The notes under the pieces are model-generated. The model worked only from the letters and a program-made list of their open reading frames with translations, did no database searches and was not told where the DNA came from. From the NCBI GenBank assembly GCA_027014115.1, contig JALWEJ010000045.1, positions 1-41,158 on the forward strand: 41,158 nucleotides of DNA, given 5' to 3'. Made by a program: the position numbers and the translations under genes. Of the stretch, positions 25,769 through 35,203 are shown one piece after another. Source of the stretch: Desulfurellales bacterium (GTDB lineage Bacteria > Campylobacterota_A > Desulfurellia > Desulfurellales > Hippeaceae). Positions within the stretch are counted from its first letter, which is position 1. Every line of letters starts with the position of its first letter.

Positions 25769-27008
25769 CAAAGGGCCTCTTAGATGTTCGTTTTGCGGAA
25801 GAAGTCAAGATGAGGTAAAAAAACTAATAGCCGGACCCGGTGTTTATATTTGTGATGAGTGTGTTGCTCTATGTGAAGACATCTTGGCAGAAGATATGGA
25901 GCTTGAGAAAAAGAAAGATACGGATTTTAAATCCCTGACTCCTCAACAGATAAAAAAGCATCTTGATGAATACATTATATCACAGGATTCGGCAAAAAAG
26001 ATTCTATCGGTAGCCGTATACAACCACTACAAGAGAATTTCTACAACGGTCGGTAAAACTAAAAAGAAAAACGACATAGAACTTGAAAAAAGCAATATTT
26101 TATTGATTGGACCGACAGGAACAGGTAAAACACTGCTTGCAAAAACACTTGCGAGAATATTAAATGTGCCGTTTGCTGTTGCTGATGCAACAAGTTTGAC
26201 AGAAGCCGGTTATGTTGGAGAGGATGTTGAAAACATACTCGTCAGATTACTGCAGGCTGCTGATTATAATGTTGCTTTAGCTCAAAAGGGTATTGTTTAT
26301 ATAGACGAGTTGGATAAAATTACAAGAAAAAGCGAAAATCTGTCAATAACAAGGGATGTTTCAGGTGAGGGTGTTCAACAGGCTCTTTTGAAGCTCATCG
26401 AGGGAAGTATCGTAAATGTTCCTCCATACGGTGGAAGAAAACATCCTCAACAGGAATTTATACAGATAGACACAAAGAATATTCTTTTTATATGTGGCGG
26501 TGCTTTTGAGGGTTTAAACAACATTATTGCAAAAAGACTCAACAAAAAGAGCATAGGCTTTACAAATCCTGTAACGCTCAACAAAAAAGAGGATATAAAT
26601 ATAATCGAACATGTAACACCAGAAGACTTAATGAGATACGGCTTGATTCCGGAACTTATAGGAAGACTGCATGTTACTGCAACCTTGGAAGATTTGAAGG
26701 AAGAAGAGCTTGTTAGAATATTGACAGAGCCAAAAAATGCTTTGGTCAAACAGTATACCGAAATGATGAAAATGGACAATGTTAAATTAACAATAACGGA
26801 TGGCGCCTTAAGCGCCATAGCAAAAAAGGCTGTAGAAAGAAAGGTTGGAGCAAGGGGTTTAAGAAGCATCATGGAGGATATCATGCTTGATATAATGTAT
26901 GATGTGCCTTCTTTGAACAATATTTCTGAGTGTATAATAAACAAAAATGTTGTTGAGGGAAAAGAGGAACCAATCCTTGTAACAAAGAAAAAAGGGAAGA
27001 CAGCTTAA
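25752..27008 (+). CDS. clpX: ATP-dependent Clp protease ATP-binding subunit ClpX
   Basis: A AAA+ unfoldase of about 418 residues that feeds ClpP. The N-terminal zinc-binding domain has CSFCGRSQ and CDECVALC, followed by the AAA+ module: Walker [12 protein letters not shown], Walker [11 protein letters not shown], the pore-loop segment GYVGEDVE and an RKVGARGLR sensor-2 region. I start at ATG 25752, with GAGGAG 8 nt upstream inside clpP; an upstream in-frame start at 25737 is less supported. The stop overlaps the hslV start. Confidence 0.97.
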   Translation: MITTDDKGPLRCSFCGRSQDEVKKLIAGPGVYICDECVALCEDILAEDMELEKKKDTDFKSLTPQQIKKHLDEYIISQDSAKKILSVAVYNHYKRISTTVGKTKKKNDIELEKSNILLIGPTGTGKTLLAKTLARILNVPFAVADATSLTEAGYVGEDVENILVRLLQAADYNVALAQKGIVYIDELDKITRKSENLSITRDVSGEGVQQALLKLIEGSIVNVPPYGGRKHPQQEFIQIDTKNILFICGGAFEGLNNIIAKRLNKKSIGFTNPVTLNKKEDINIIEHVTPEDLMRYGLIPELIGRLHVTATLEDLKEEELVRILTEPKNALVKQYTEMMKMDNVKLTITDGALSAIAKKAVERKVGARGLRSIMEDIMLDIMYDVPSLNNISECIINKNVVEGKEEPILVTKKKGKTA

Positions 27009-27550
27009 TGATTGAAATGAAGGGTACAACCATTGTTTCTGTCAGAAAAAACAAAACCGTAGCAATTGGCGGAGACGGACAGGTTACAATGGGTAATACG
27101 GTTGCAAAATCAAATGCAAAAAAGATTAGAAGGCTTTATAATGATAAAGTGCTTGTAGGATTTGCAGGCTCAACAGCTGATGCCTTTACGCTGTTTGAAA
27201 AACTTGAAGACAAACTTTCGGAATATTCAGGAAACCTAACAAGAGCATGTGTAGAACTTGCAAAGGACTGGAGAACGGATAGAATCCTAAGAAGGCTTGA
27301 AGCGCTTCTGATTGCTGCGGATAAGAATAATACCTATATAATCTCAGGAAGCGGTGATGTGTTAGAACCGGACGATTATGTATGTGCTATAGGTTCAGGC
27401 GGAAACTACGCACTATCAGCCGCAAAGGCAATGCTGAATTTTTCAAACCTTGATACAAAAACCATAGTTAAAGAATCCTTAAAAATAGCTGCATCTATCT
27501 GTATATACACAAACGACAATATAACCATAGATTCATTGGGAGATGATTGA
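27008..27550 (+). CDS. hslV: ATP-dependent protease proteolytic subunit HslV
   Basis: A 180-residue proteasome-like peptidase of the HslUV complex. The N-terminal nucleophile is the first Thr of TTIVSVRKN; the short propeptide MIEMKG (or MKG from the second ATG at 27017) would be removed. [11 protein letters not shown] (about 23-33), KIRRLY and the C-terminal DNITIDSL agree with the family. The start codon overlaps the clpX stop (TAATG) and its stop overlaps hslU (TGATG). Confidence 0.96.
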   Translation: MIEMKGTTIVSVRKNKTVAIGGDGQVTMGNTVAKSNAKKIRRLYNDKVLVGFAGSTADAFTLFEKLEDKLSEYSGNLTRACVELAKDWRTDRILRRLEALLIAADKNNTYIISGSGDVLEPDDYVCAIGSGGNYALSAAKAMLNFSNLDTKTIVKESLKIAASICIYTNDNITIDSLGDD

Positions 27551-28905
27551 TGGAAAATCAACTGACGCCAAAAAAAATAGTTGAACTTCTCGATAGATAT
27601 ATCGTTGGACAAAAGGATGCAAAAAAGGCAATAGCCATAGCATTAAGAACAAGATACAGAAGAAGCAAAGTTGACAACGACATAAAGGAAGAAATAGTTC
27701 CAAAAAACATACTGATGATTGGACCAACAGGTGTCGGAAAAACAGAAATAGCAAGAAGAATAGCAAAAATAACAAATGCTCCTTTTGTAAAGGTTGAGGC
27801 AAGCAAATTTACAGAGGTTGGCTATGTAGGGCGCGATGTTGAATCGATGATTAGGGATTTGGCAAGAATAAGCTACGAAATGGTTAAAAAAGAAGAGCTG
27901 AAAAAAGTCGAAGACAAAGCAAAAAAGGCTGCAGAAGACAGGATTTTGGAAATTCTTGTGCCGTCAATTAAAAAACCTAAAACAATATACGACACACCCG
28001 AAGAAGAGGAAAGATTAAGCAGAACAAAAGAAAAATTCAGAGAAAAACTCATAAACGGTGAGCTTGATGACAAAATAATAGAAATAACCGTAAATCCTCA
28101 GAAAAACGCTCAATTTATGCCGTTTATAGAGGTTGCAGCAGCCCCTATGGATGAGCTTGACAACAATTTGAAGGATATGCTTGATAATATAATTCCATCA
28201 AAAAAGAAAACAAGAAAGGTTTCTGTCAAAGAAGCAAAAAACATATTAAAAGAAGAAGAGGCTCAAAAGCTCATAGATAAAGAAAAGGTAAAAGAAAAAG
28301 GAATAGAAAGAGCCTCAAATTACGGCATAATTTTTATTGATGAAATAGACAAGGTTATGGGCAAAAATTCCGGCTCAGGTCCAGATGTTTCAAGAGAAGG
28401 TGTCCAAAGAGACCTACTACCAATAGTCGAAGGCTCAAGTGTTACAACAAGATATGGAACAATCAAAACAGACCATATACTATTTATCGCAGCAGGTGCA
28501 TTTCACCAAACAAAGCCGAGCGATATGATTCCGGAACTTCAGGGCAGATTCCCAATAAGGGTTGAGCTTCAGGCACTCAAAAAAGATGAATTTGTAAGAA
28601 TACTAAGAGAGCCGAAAAACGCACTCATAAAACAGTATAAAGCACTGCTTGAGATTGATGGTGTTGATTTGAAATTCGAAGACAGCGGAATAGAAAAACT
28701 TGCAGAACTTGCTGAAAAAATAAATAGAGAAACAGAAAATATAGGCGCAAGGAGACTTCATACCCTACTTGAAAGACTGCTTGAGGATGTATCTTTTGAA
28801 GCCCCCGATATAGATGAAAATCAAATCATAATAGACAGCGATTATGTAGACAAAAAGATATCAGGTATAGTTGAAAATAAGGATTTAAGCAGATATATTC
28901 TGTAG
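27550..28905 (+). CDS. hslU: ATP-dependent protease ATPase subunit HslU
   Basis: The AAA+ unfoldase partner of HslV, 451 residues. [23 protein letters not shown] at the N-terminus, Walker [14 protein letters not shown], pore loop GYVGRDVE, a long charged I-domain (about 110-240) and Walker [12 protein letters not shown] followed by [20 protein letters not shown] are all present. The C-terminus ends SRYIL, the tail that docks into HslV. Its 3' end overlaps the convergent engB gene by 21 bp. Confidence 0.97.
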   Translation: MENQLTPKKIVELLDRYIVGQKDAKKAIAIALRTRYRRSKVDNDIKEEIVPKNILMIGPTGVGKTEIARRIAKITNAPFVKVEASKFTEVGYVGRDVESMIRDLARISYEMVKKEELKKVEDKAKKAAEDRILEILVPSIKKPKTIYDTPEEEERLSRTKEKFREKLINGELDDKIIEITVNPQKNAQFMPFIEVAAAPMDELDNNLKDMLDNIIPSKKKTRKVSVKEAKNILKEEEAQKLIDKEKVKEKGIERASNYGIIFIDEIDKVMGKNSGSGPDVSREGVQRDLLPIVEGSSVTTRYGTIKTDHILFIAAGAFHQTKPSDMIPELQGRFPIRVELQALKKDEFVRILREPKNALIKQYKALLEIDGVDLKFEDSGIEKLAELAEKINRETENIGARRLHTLLERLLEDVSFEAPDIDENQIIIDSDYVDKKISGIVENKDLSRYIL

Positions 28906-29538
28906 ATAATCAACAATAAATCCGCAAAGTTTGCTTATACCCTTCTTTTTTGAAGCGGATGTCAAAAAATAGTTAAATTCGCCAAACTCTTTTTTGATAT
29001 ATTTTATATTTTCGGATATATCTTTCTGTTTTGATTTATCAATTTTTGTAAAAACAACACTAAAGCTTTTATTGTAAAACTTCAGCCATCGTATAAATTC
29101 CATATCGCTGTCCATCGGTTTATGCCTTGAATCGACTAAAACAAAGATATGAAACAGCATATTGGAATTTGATAAATACTCCTCTATCGACTTTTTCCAC
29201 CTATTTCTCATGGATTTGGAGCGTTTAGCATAGCCGTATCCCGGCAAATCAACAACATAAAAATTATCATTAACCAAGAATGTATTAATCAATATGGTTT
29301 TGCCCGGATTTTTGCCAACAAATGCTATCTTTTTAGAAAATACAGCATTAATTAGAGACGATTTACCGACATTGCTTCTTCCGCAAAATGCAATTTGGGG
29401 AAGAGGAAGCCTTGTTGGAGCTTCCTCAAAGCTTTTGTCAAAAATAATTTTCTTAAAGTTTAAACAGTTATTAATTCCGTTTCGTTTTTCGTTGTATCCA
29501 GTATCACCAGTGTTTTTTTCTTTGTCAGATATCCGCAT
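28885..29538 (-). CDS. engB: Ribosome-assembly GTPase EngB (YsxC/YihA)
   Basis: A TrmE-Era-type GTPase needed for late 50S assembly, 217 residues. G1 is [13 protein letters not shown]2 region GKTILIN, G3 [12 protein letters not shown]4 TKIDK and G5 TSASKKKG. The chosen ATG 29538 lies 79 bp inside the upstream phosphoesterase gene but has AGGAGA 4-5 nt upstream. It gives an unusual N-terminal extension of about 25 polar residues before the conserved [14 protein letters not shown]. No good start is seen closer to the conserved part. The 3' end overlaps hslU on the other strand. Confidence 0.9.
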   Translation of the reverse strand: MRISDKEKNTGDTGYNEKRNGINNCLNFKKIIFDKSFEEAPTRLPLPQIAFCGRSNVGKSSLINAVFSKKIAFVGKNPGKTILINTFLVNDNFYVVDLPGYGYAKRSKSMRNRWKKSIEEYLSNSNMLFHIFVLVDSRHKPMDSDMEFIRWLKFYNKSFSVVFTKIDKSKQKDISENIKYIKKEFGEFNYFLTSASKKKGISKLCGFIVDYLQNISA

Positions 29539-29933
29539 AACTCTCCTGGGTTAATTATGTGTCCTCTTTCTGTCTTTCTTATATCCACTATGTGCAGATG
29601 ACCGTAGAGACAGTAATCATACTCTTTTGCAAGCTTTTCTATACCGAAAGGTTCATGCATTAAAACAAAGCTTTTTCCGTCCAACTCAATCTCATAGGGC
29701 GGTTTATGAAGTCTATTTCTTGCTTTTTCTTCCAGATACAGCCACTCACCATCGTTATTTCCAAAAACTCCCACAAATTCCATATTCAGCTTATCCAAAG
29801 CATCAAAACAAAAAGGTGCGACAATATCGCCAAGATGGATAACAAAATCAACACACCGTTCATTAAAAATATTAACAGAACTTTCTATTGCAGGTATATT
29901 GTCGTGAGAATCGGAAATAATACCTATTTTCAT
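29460..29933 (-). CDS. YfcE/MJ0936-type metallophosphoesterase
   Basis: A 157-residue calcineurin-like phosphodiesterase. Metal-binding motifs in order: DSHDN (8-12), HLGDIV (33-38), GNNDGE (58-63), LMHEPFG (about 91-97) and GHLH (GHTH in many relatives), then NPGELCG where most have NPGS. The family hydrolyses model phosphodiesters; the natural substrate is unknown. It overlaps leuB by 4 bp (ATGA) and contains the start of engB, so all three are co-translated. Confidence 0.88.
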   Translation of the reverse strand: MKIGIISDSHDNIPAIESSVNIFNERCVDFVIHLGDIVAPFCFDALDKLNMEFVGVFGNNDGEWLYLEEKARNRLHKPPYEIELDGKSFVLMHEPFGIEKLAKEYDYCLYGHLHIVDIRKTERGHIINPGELCGYLTKKKTLVILDTTKNETELITV

Positions 29934-31012
29934 GCAACATCACCTACTGCTTTTGCTATCAAATCACCCATTTGGGTCGTATTTACCTTTTTTGTACCGT
30001 CACTCATAATATCCGGTGTTCTATAGCCCATCTTTAAAACCAAGTCAACGGCTTTTTCTATTGTCTCAGCCTCTTTATCCAACTTTAAACCGTATTTCAG
30101 CATCATTGCTGCAGATTCAATCTGGGCTATCGGATTGGCTATACCAAGCCCAACAATATCTGGAGCTGAACCGTGAATAGGCTCAAACATTCCTACTTTA
30201 CCACCAACAGAAGAACTTGCCAGCATCCCTATAGAGCCTGTAAGCATACTTGCCTCATCCGAGAGAATATCACCAAAGATGTTGCCTGTTACTATAACAT
30301 CAAACTTTTTCGGGTCCCTAACAAGCTGCATGGCCGCATTATCAACAAGCAGATGATTATATTCAACATCGGGATAATCCTGCGCTACATCGTTTACAAT
30401 ATCCCTCCAAAATTGAGAAACATCAAGAACATTCGCTTTATCCACACTTGTCAATTTTTTTCTTCTCTGCATAGCAAGTTCAAATGCCAGCTTCACAATC
30501 CTTCTTATTTCATCCTCGTAGTAAACCATTGTGTTTAAGCCTTTTTTCTTTCCGTTTTCTTCAAAAACGCCCTTAGGTTGCCCAAAATAGATACCGCCTG
30601 TAAGCTCTCTCACAACAAGAATATCTATGCCTTTTACAACTTCAGGTTTGAGGGTACTTGCATTAACAAGCTCATCAAACACCTTTGCAGGTCTTAAGTT
30701 TGCAAAAGCTCCAAGAGCTTTTCTTATACCCAAAAGCCCTGTTTCCGGTTTCTTTTCCTGTGGAAGATTATCCCATTTAGGGCCGCCAACAGAACCGAAA
30801 AAGAGTGCATCACATTTTAATATTGTATCAACCTGAGACTGCGGAAGCGGTTCGTCAAACATATCAATAGCACACCCTCCAACATAAACCTTCTCATAAT
30901 TGAATGTATGGTTAAACTTTGCTGCAATCTCAGCTAAAACCTTTAAACCTTCTGCAACTATTTCTGGACCTATCCCATCACCCTCCATAACAGCTATCTT
31001 AAACTCAGCCAT
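29930..31012 (-). CDS. leuB: 3-isopropylmalate dehydrogenase
   Basis: LeuB oxidises and decarboxylates 3-isopropylmalate in leucine synthesis, using NAD+. About 360 residues: [14 protein letters not shown] at the N-terminus, [18 protein letters not shown] carrying substrate-binding arginines (about 90-107), [48 protein letters not shown] and [16 protein letters not shown] start at ATG 31012 (MAEFKI), behind GGAGG; an in-frame TTG at 31027 is inside that binding site. It follows leuD by 20 bp. Confidence 0.96.
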   Translation of the reverse strand: MAEFKIAVMEGDGIGPEIVAEGLKVLAEIAAKFNHTFNYEKVYVGGCAIDMFDEPLPQSQVDTILKCDALFFGSVGGPKWDNLPQEKKPETGLLGIRKALGAFANLRPAKVFDELVNASTLKPEVVKGIDILVVRELTGGIYFGQPKGVFEENGKKKGLNTMVYYEDEIRRIVKLAFELAMQRRKKLTSVDKANVLDVSQFWRDIVNDVAQDYPDVEYNHLLVDNAAMQLVRDPKKFDVIVTGNIFGDILSDEASMLTGSIGMLASSSVGGKVGMFEPIHGSAPDIVGLGIANPIAQIESAAMMLKYGLKLDKEAETIEKAVDLVLKMGYRTPDIMSDGTKKVNTTQMGDLIAKAVGDVA

Positions 31013-31032
31013 CTGAACATCCTCCAAAATTA

Positions 31033-31527
31033 CTATTTATCCAACAACTTTTTGGCATAACCAAAAAGACCGTTTGAGGCTATAAGCTCCTGCATAAACT
31101 CCGGTATGGGTGTTGATTTATACTCTTTGTTTGTCGTCAAATTTTTTATTATCCCGCTATCTGCATCAATCTCTATCTCGTCTGTATCTTTTATATCCTC
31201 TGCCGCTTCAACACTTTCAAAGATAGGCAGACCCATATTAAACGAGTTTCTGTAGAATATCCTTGCAAAACTCTTTGCTATAACACAAGATATGCCACTT
31301 GCCTTTATGGCAATTGGCGCATGTTCTCTGCTTGAACCGCTGCCAAAATTATATCCTGCAACAATCATGTCACCTGGCTTTATCTTTTTTATAAAGTTTT
31401 CATCTATATCTTCCATGCAGTGCTTGGCAAGTTCCGCTTCATCTGAGGTATTTAAATACCTTGCCGGTATAATTACATCGGTATCAACATTATCGCCATA
31501 AACCCATGCTTTTCCTTTAAATTTCAT
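31033..31527 (-). CDS. leuD: 3-isopropylmalate dehydratase, small subunit
   Basis: The 164-residue swivelling-domain subunit that completes the isopropylmalate isomerase site with LeuC. The motif [18 protein letters not shown] (about 12-29) and the active-site loop [20 protein letters not shown] (about 59-78) are clear, followed by [15 protein letters not shown]. The short length (about 200 in E. coli) is that of the archaeal/Thermotoga-type enzyme. It overlaps the leuC stop by 4 bp. Confidence 0.96.
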   Translation of the reverse strand: MKFKGKAWVYGDNVDTDVIIPARYLNTSDEAELAKHCMEDIDENFIKKIKPGDMIVAGYNFGSGSSREHAPIAIKASGISCVIAKSFARIFYRNSFNMGLPIFESVEAAEDIKDTDEIEIDADSGIIKNLTTNKEYKSTPIPEFMQELIASNGLFGYAKKLLDK

Positions 31528-32795
31528 TTTACCACCTCATCTGGAGAAATTATCTTGCCGGCAACGGCACTTGCTGCAGCAACAGCGGGGGATGACAGAT
31601 ACAAAGCCGAGCTTTTTGAACCCATTCTGCCGACAAAATTCCTGTTTGATGTCGATATGCCAACCTCGCCGTCTGCCAATATTCCCATATACCCGCCAAG
31701 ACAAGGACCACAGGTCGGTGTTGATATAACAGCTCCTGCCTCCATAAATATATCAAACAAACCTTCTTTCAAAGCCTGTTTATACACATCAACCGTTGCG
31801 GGTATTATGATGAGTCTCACATATTTTGCAACCTTGTTGTTTTTTAATACACTCGCAGCTATTCTCAAATCGCCGATTCTCCCGTTTGTGCATGAGCCTA
31901 TAAATGCCTGGTCTATTTTTATATCTTCCTTTATTTCACTCAAGCCTTTTGCATTTTCAGGCAGATGAGGAAATGCAACCTGAGGTTCTATATCCTCAAC
32001 ATCAATTTCTATTATTTTGCTGTAGTAAGCATCAGGGTCACTCTTATATGCAGTATAGTCGCCCTCGCCCACTCCTCTTTCTTTTAAATACTCAAACGTT
32101 ATTTCATCCGGTTCAATAATGCCGTTTTTTCCACCTGCCTCTATCGCCATATTGCACATTGTGAGTCTGTCTTCCATTGGAAGTTCTTTAATTGTGTCAC
32201 CTGCAAATTCCATTGACTTATACAAAGCACCGGCTACACCTATTTTTCCTATTGTGTAAAGAATTAAATCCTTTCCACCTACCCACTTGTTTCTTCTGCC
32301 TGTATATACAAACTTTATTGATTCTGGCACCTTAAACCAGGATTTTCCCGTTGCGAAGGCAAAACCCACATCGGTAGAGCCCATACCCGTTGCAAATGCG
32401 CCAAGCGCTCCGTGTGTACATGTATGGGAATCAGCCCCAACAATCAGCATACCGGGTTTAATATAACCCTGCTCTGGTAAAAGCGCATGTTCTATTCCAA
32501 CCTCTCCGCTTTCCCAGTAGTTTGGCAAATCTCCATCACGCACAAAATCACGCATAATCTTGCACTGATTTGCCGAGCTTATGTCTTTGTTGGGTGTGAA
32601 ATGGTCAGGAATTAAGGCAACCTTGCCTTTATCAAATACATCAACACCTAATTTTTTTACAAAATCTATGGATATCGGCGCTGTAATGTCGTTTGCAAAC
32701 GCCAAGTCCACATCAGCCAAAACAATATCGCCAGGCGATACACTATCCTGCCTGCTCTTTGCAGACAGAATTTTTTGAGAAATACTCATCCCCAT
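31524..32795 (-). CDS. leuC: 3-isopropylmalate dehydratase, large subunit
   Basis: The 423-residue [4Fe-4S] aconitase-type subunit. Visible are [15 protein letters not shown] (about 65-79), [20 protein letters not shown] (about 121-140) with a cluster Cys, [13 protein letters not shown] (about 297-309) with the second, and [15 protein letters not shown] (about 356-370) with the CxxC. The length is that of the short LeuC/homoaconitase-like group rather than the 466-residue proteobacterial form. The ATG has GGGGGAG 7 nt upstream and lies 20 bp past the DUF2914 gene. Confidence 0.95.
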   Translation of the reverse strand: MGMSISQKILSAKSRQDSVSPGDIVLADVDLAFANDITAPISIDFVKKLGVDVFDKGKVALIPDHFTPNKDISSANQCKIMRDFVRDGDLPNYWESGEVGIEHALLPEQGYIKPGMLIVGADSHTCTHGALGAFATGMGSTDVGFAFATGKSWFKVPESIKFVYTGRRNKWVGGKDLILYTIGKIGVAGALYKSMEFAGDTIKELPMEDRLTMCNMAIEAGGKNGIIEPDEITFEYLKERGVGEGDYTAYKSDPDAYYSKIIEIDVEDIEPQVAFPHLPENAKGLSEIKEDIKIDQAFIGSCTNGRIGDLRIAASVLKNNKVAKYVRLIIIPATVDVYKQALKEGLFDIFMEAGAVISTPTCGPCLGGYMGILADGEVGISTSNRNFVGRMGSKSSALYLSSPAVAAASAVAGKIISPDEVVK

Positions 32796-32815
32796 AAAAC
32801 AACTCCCCCGTTAAT

Positions 32816-33181
32816 CTATTTTACTACAAATATTTTTTCCTTTATCAGATTTCCTTTATCATCAAGAACCTCCATCTTCCAGACGCCTTTGTGATAAACC
32901 GTTTTATAAGACCATGTCCTAAATCTGAAAGACGGCTTTGTATTTAGCTTTATATCATACTTTATCTCATCAGAAATCCATCTGTTTATAATAAATTTCT
33001 CATTTTTTACATTTTTTAAAACACTCATGCAGTACACCTTATCGCCCACCTTAAACTCATCGCTTTTTTTGATTACTGCCCTGTTTTTTACACCAAGACC
33101 GCATACTATTGATTCCACATCCAGGGCAAATGAGGATGTTGAAAAAAAGACGAATAAGAAAAAAATTATTAAGCTTCTCAT
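32816..33181 (-). CDS. Exported DUF2914 protein
   Basis: A 121-residue protein with a Sec signal peptide (about 1-19, cleavage likely after SSFA). The mature part fits DUF2914: a strand with CGLGVKNRAVI, DKVYCMSVLKNV, then SFRFRTWSYKTVYHKGVWKM and EVLDDKGNLI at the end, a beta-sandwich-like domain found in periplasmic proteins. Two cysteines could form a disulfide. Its function is unknown. The ATG follows AGGAGG by about 9 nt. It seems to lead the leuCDB operon, with no obvious metabolic reason. Confidence 0.8.
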   Translation of the reverse strand: MRSLIIFFLFVFFSTSSFALDVESIVCGLGVKNRAVIKKSDEFKVGDKVYCMSVLKNVKNEKFIINRWISDEIKYDIKLNTKPSFRFRTWSYKTVYHKGVWKMEVLDDKGNLIKEKIFVVK

Positions 33182-33328
33182 TCTATCATACCTCCTCTTT
33201 ATTACTAAAATTATACTACTAAAAAAGCGATTAAGTGTCTATAATTTTTAAACAAAATCGATAAAAATTTATTGAGTGTTAATTTACTCCTTGAATTATG
33301 TAGCTTCAAAACATATACTAATAAACAA
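33182..33328. promoter_or_regulatory. Divergent promoter region between the leu operon and the Calp operon
   Basis: This 147-bp A/T-rich gap must hold the promoters of both operons. A perfect TATAAT is present on the minus strand at 33210-33215, about 30 nt before the DUF2914 start, and another on the plus strand at 33240-33245, about 85 nt before the Calp operon. Neither has a clear -35 at 17 bp. Since the Calp operon encodes its own sigma-like factor, a non-sigma70 promoter may also lie here. Confidence 0.4.
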
Positions 33329-33727
33329 ATGACTACAATTAATGATAAAATAGAAACCAAAGAGCATTATTCTATCATAGAAAAAGAGGCAAAAAGAAAA
33401 AACTACAAAAAACCAAGAAAAAACAGGCCGGTTGTAATAGTAGACAAACAAAACGACAACTACAAAATTATATTTTTAACAACATCTGATACTTCCATGA
33501 GACAAAAATTTGATTTAAGCCAATGCCAATACTACAACTGCAAAAAACAGTTTGCCTGGAGAAAGGATTCAGCTGTAATGCTCAGCCAAAAAAAACACAT
33601 AAGATTTTTTTTGTTTAACGAACAAGACATTGAGTATTTAATGCATTTCTGCGGAAACTGTGCAGAATATTACATAAACAACATAATACACACAAAGGAT
33701 ACAAAACGGTGTTTAATGACATTCTAA
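33329..33727 (+). CDS. Small Cys4 protein, possibly MazF/PemK-like, first gene of the Calp operon
   Basis: A 132-residue soluble protein of no family I can name with certainty. A basic, helical N-terminus (about 10-32) is followed by RPVVIVDKQNDNYKIIFLTT (33-52). That resembles the strand pattern opening MazF/PemK toxins, where RP-V is followed by a strand ending in T(S/T). Then come C66-x4-C71 and C108-x2-C111, which look like a zinc site. ATG 33329 is chosen over an upstream TTG at 33272; neither has a good binding site. It overlaps the sigma-like gene by 19 bp, so it belongs to the same operon. It could be a second sigma-binding or cleavable partner, or a toxin-like effector; this is inference. 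Confidence 0.5.
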   Translation: MTTINDKIETKEHYSIIEKEAKRKNYKKPRKNRPVVIVDKQNDNYKIIFLTTSDTSMRQKFDLSQCQYYNCKKQFAWRKDSAVMLSQKKHIRFFLFNEQDIEYLMHFCGNCAEYYINNIIHTKDTKRCLMTF

Positions 33728-34344
33728 AATCGTTTCTTGAGCTTAAAAAACTGCAGGAAACAGATGAAATAATACTCATCAAAGAGATTAAAAAAACCGT
33801 CTATTTTGCCGTACAACCGCTTAAAGGCTCTCGATTATTTGAACTTTATTCAAAAGAACACCTTGAAAACGAGATACTAAATGATATTTTTATCAAGCTT
33901 ATCAAAAAAAGAAATGTTATCCTTCCGAAAATCAACAATACAAACAACATAAAATCATATATAAAATTCTTGGCAGTAAACCACATAAAAGACAAATTAA
34001 AAACACATTTTTTAGACCAAAAAGAGATGAACTACACAACATATTCAACCACACAACCCACACTAAAAACAGAAGCAGAAGAATTTATAGATTTTACAAA
34101 AAAACAGCTCTCTAAAAAAGAAAAAGAGGCTTTATGTTTAGAACTTCTCAATACAAAACCAAATAAAAACATAAAAACAGCCTACGAAAAAGCAAAATCA
34201 AGGGCAAAACAGAGACTAAAAAACATAGCCGTAACATATAAATTTTCAAAAGATTGTGTTGAATATGCAGTTGAAAATCTTTTTTTGTCAGAAATCTGCA
34301 AAGATTTCGTTAATAATATAGAGGTGAAAAATGAAAATACTTGA
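33709..34344 (+). CDS. calpS: Divergent sigma-70-like factor, CalpS-like
   Basis: A 211-residue protein with the outline of an ECF sigma factor. Residues about 20-100 resemble region 2: a helical run, LENEILNDIFIKLIKK (52-67), then SYIKFLAVNHIKDKLK (83-98), matching the usual yL..ia.N...D.lR pattern. Residues about 125-175 resemble region 4: LSKKEKEALCLELL (134-147) and a recognition-helix-like AYEKAKSRAKQRLKNI (158-173). In the described CalpL system the sigma factor CalpS is held by CalpT until CalpL cuts it. Order and neighbours here support the same role. The GTG start lies within the preceding gene, with AAAGGA about 9 nt upstream. Confidence 0.7.
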   Translation: MFNDILKSFLELKKLQETDEIILIKEIKKTVYFAVQPLKGSRLFELYSKEHLENEILNDIFIKLIKKRNVILPKINNTNNIKSYIKFLAVNHIKDKLKTHFLDQKEMNYTTYSTTQPTLKTEAEEFIDFTKKQLSKKEKEALCLELLNTKPNKNIKTAYEKAKSRAKQRLKNIAVTYKFSKDCVEYAVENLFLSEICKDFVNNIEVKNENT

Positions 34345-35203
34345 TGCTGTATACAAATTATACAAACACAGTCTTGAAAATAAAAATAGCACTACAGAGA
34401 TTGAAATCAACATTAATAAAGACAACATCAATTCTTTGAGAAATGCCCAAAAATCCGCAGCAAACGACACATCATTCAATGGATACAGCAGTACAGATAT
34501 ACAGGTTGGCTCTCTGTTTATGATTGATAATCTGTTTTTTGTTGTATCCAATACGGACAATTATCCTTATGAGGTATTTGTAGCATCCCCCTTTTTTGAA
34601 CTTGCAGCAGACAAAGACATTATCGTTGAAGATAACGACAAAGAAAAATGGGTTATTGAAAGTATAGTCAGGTATGTCACAACCTCAATACTGGAAGCAT
34701 CCATAAAAATAAGCTCTATAGATGAAGAATATATAAATATAATGAAAAGCTACATCAAAGACGCCAAAAAACTGCCGAAAGATATGGTTGGCACTCCATA
34801 TAACGATTTTGAGGATTCAGAGCAAAAACAGTTTAGAGAAAACGAAATAAGAAGAAGTCTTTTTTTGACATTAGAAAATATTGAAGAAGGTGAAGATATT
34901 ACAGACCACAAAGTCATCTCCATCAAAAACAGTCAAGCAGAAACCAATATAATAAACAGATACAAAACAAAAATGGCAGCTGCATCATTCGACAGCTTTA
35001 TAAATACCAGATTTGGTGAAATGATACAAAAAGACGAACTTGTTACAATAAACTTTAAAAATGAATTTGTCGGAGAAACAGCAAGGATATTCATAGACAA
35101 AATGGTTTTATATGAAGGGGTACTGCCAAGAAAATTGGACATTAAAACAAAAATAGACAAGCTTGAAATTCTTAAAAACAATTTATCTTTAGAGGTTTTA
35201 TGA
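34331..35203 (+). CDS. calpT: CalpT-like anti-sigma protein and presumed CalpL substrate
   Basis: A 290-residue protein (about 33 kDa) between the sigma-like and the Lon-SAVED genes, as expected for CalpT, a MazF homologue that sequesters CalpS. A small beta-rich domain spans about 55-120, with VGSLFMIDNLFFVVS (59-73), YEVFVASPFFELAADKDII (80-98) and WVIESIVRYVTTSIL (107-121); this resembles SH3-barrel regulator domains. The rest is mostly helical and charged. A small-residue stretch KMAAASF (214-220) could be a protease site, giving roughly 25 and 8 kDa parts. The ATG is behind GAGGTG and overlaps calpS by 14 bp; the stop overlaps calpL (ATGA). Identity rests on size, position and weak fold cues. 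Confidence 0.65.
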   Translation: MKILDAVYKLYKHSLENKNSTTEIEININKDNINSLRNAQKSAANDTSFNGYSSTDIQVGSLFMIDNLFFVVSNTDNYPYEVFVASPFFELAADKDIIVEDNDKEKWVIESIVRYVTTSILEASIKISSIDEEYINIMKSYIKDAKKLPKDMVGTPYNDFEDSEQKQFRENEIRRSLFLTLENIEEGEDITDHKVISIKNSQAETNIINRYKTKMAAASFDSFINTRFGEMIQKDELVTINFKNEFVGETARIFIDKMVLYEGVLPRKLDIKTKIDKLEILKNNLSLEVL

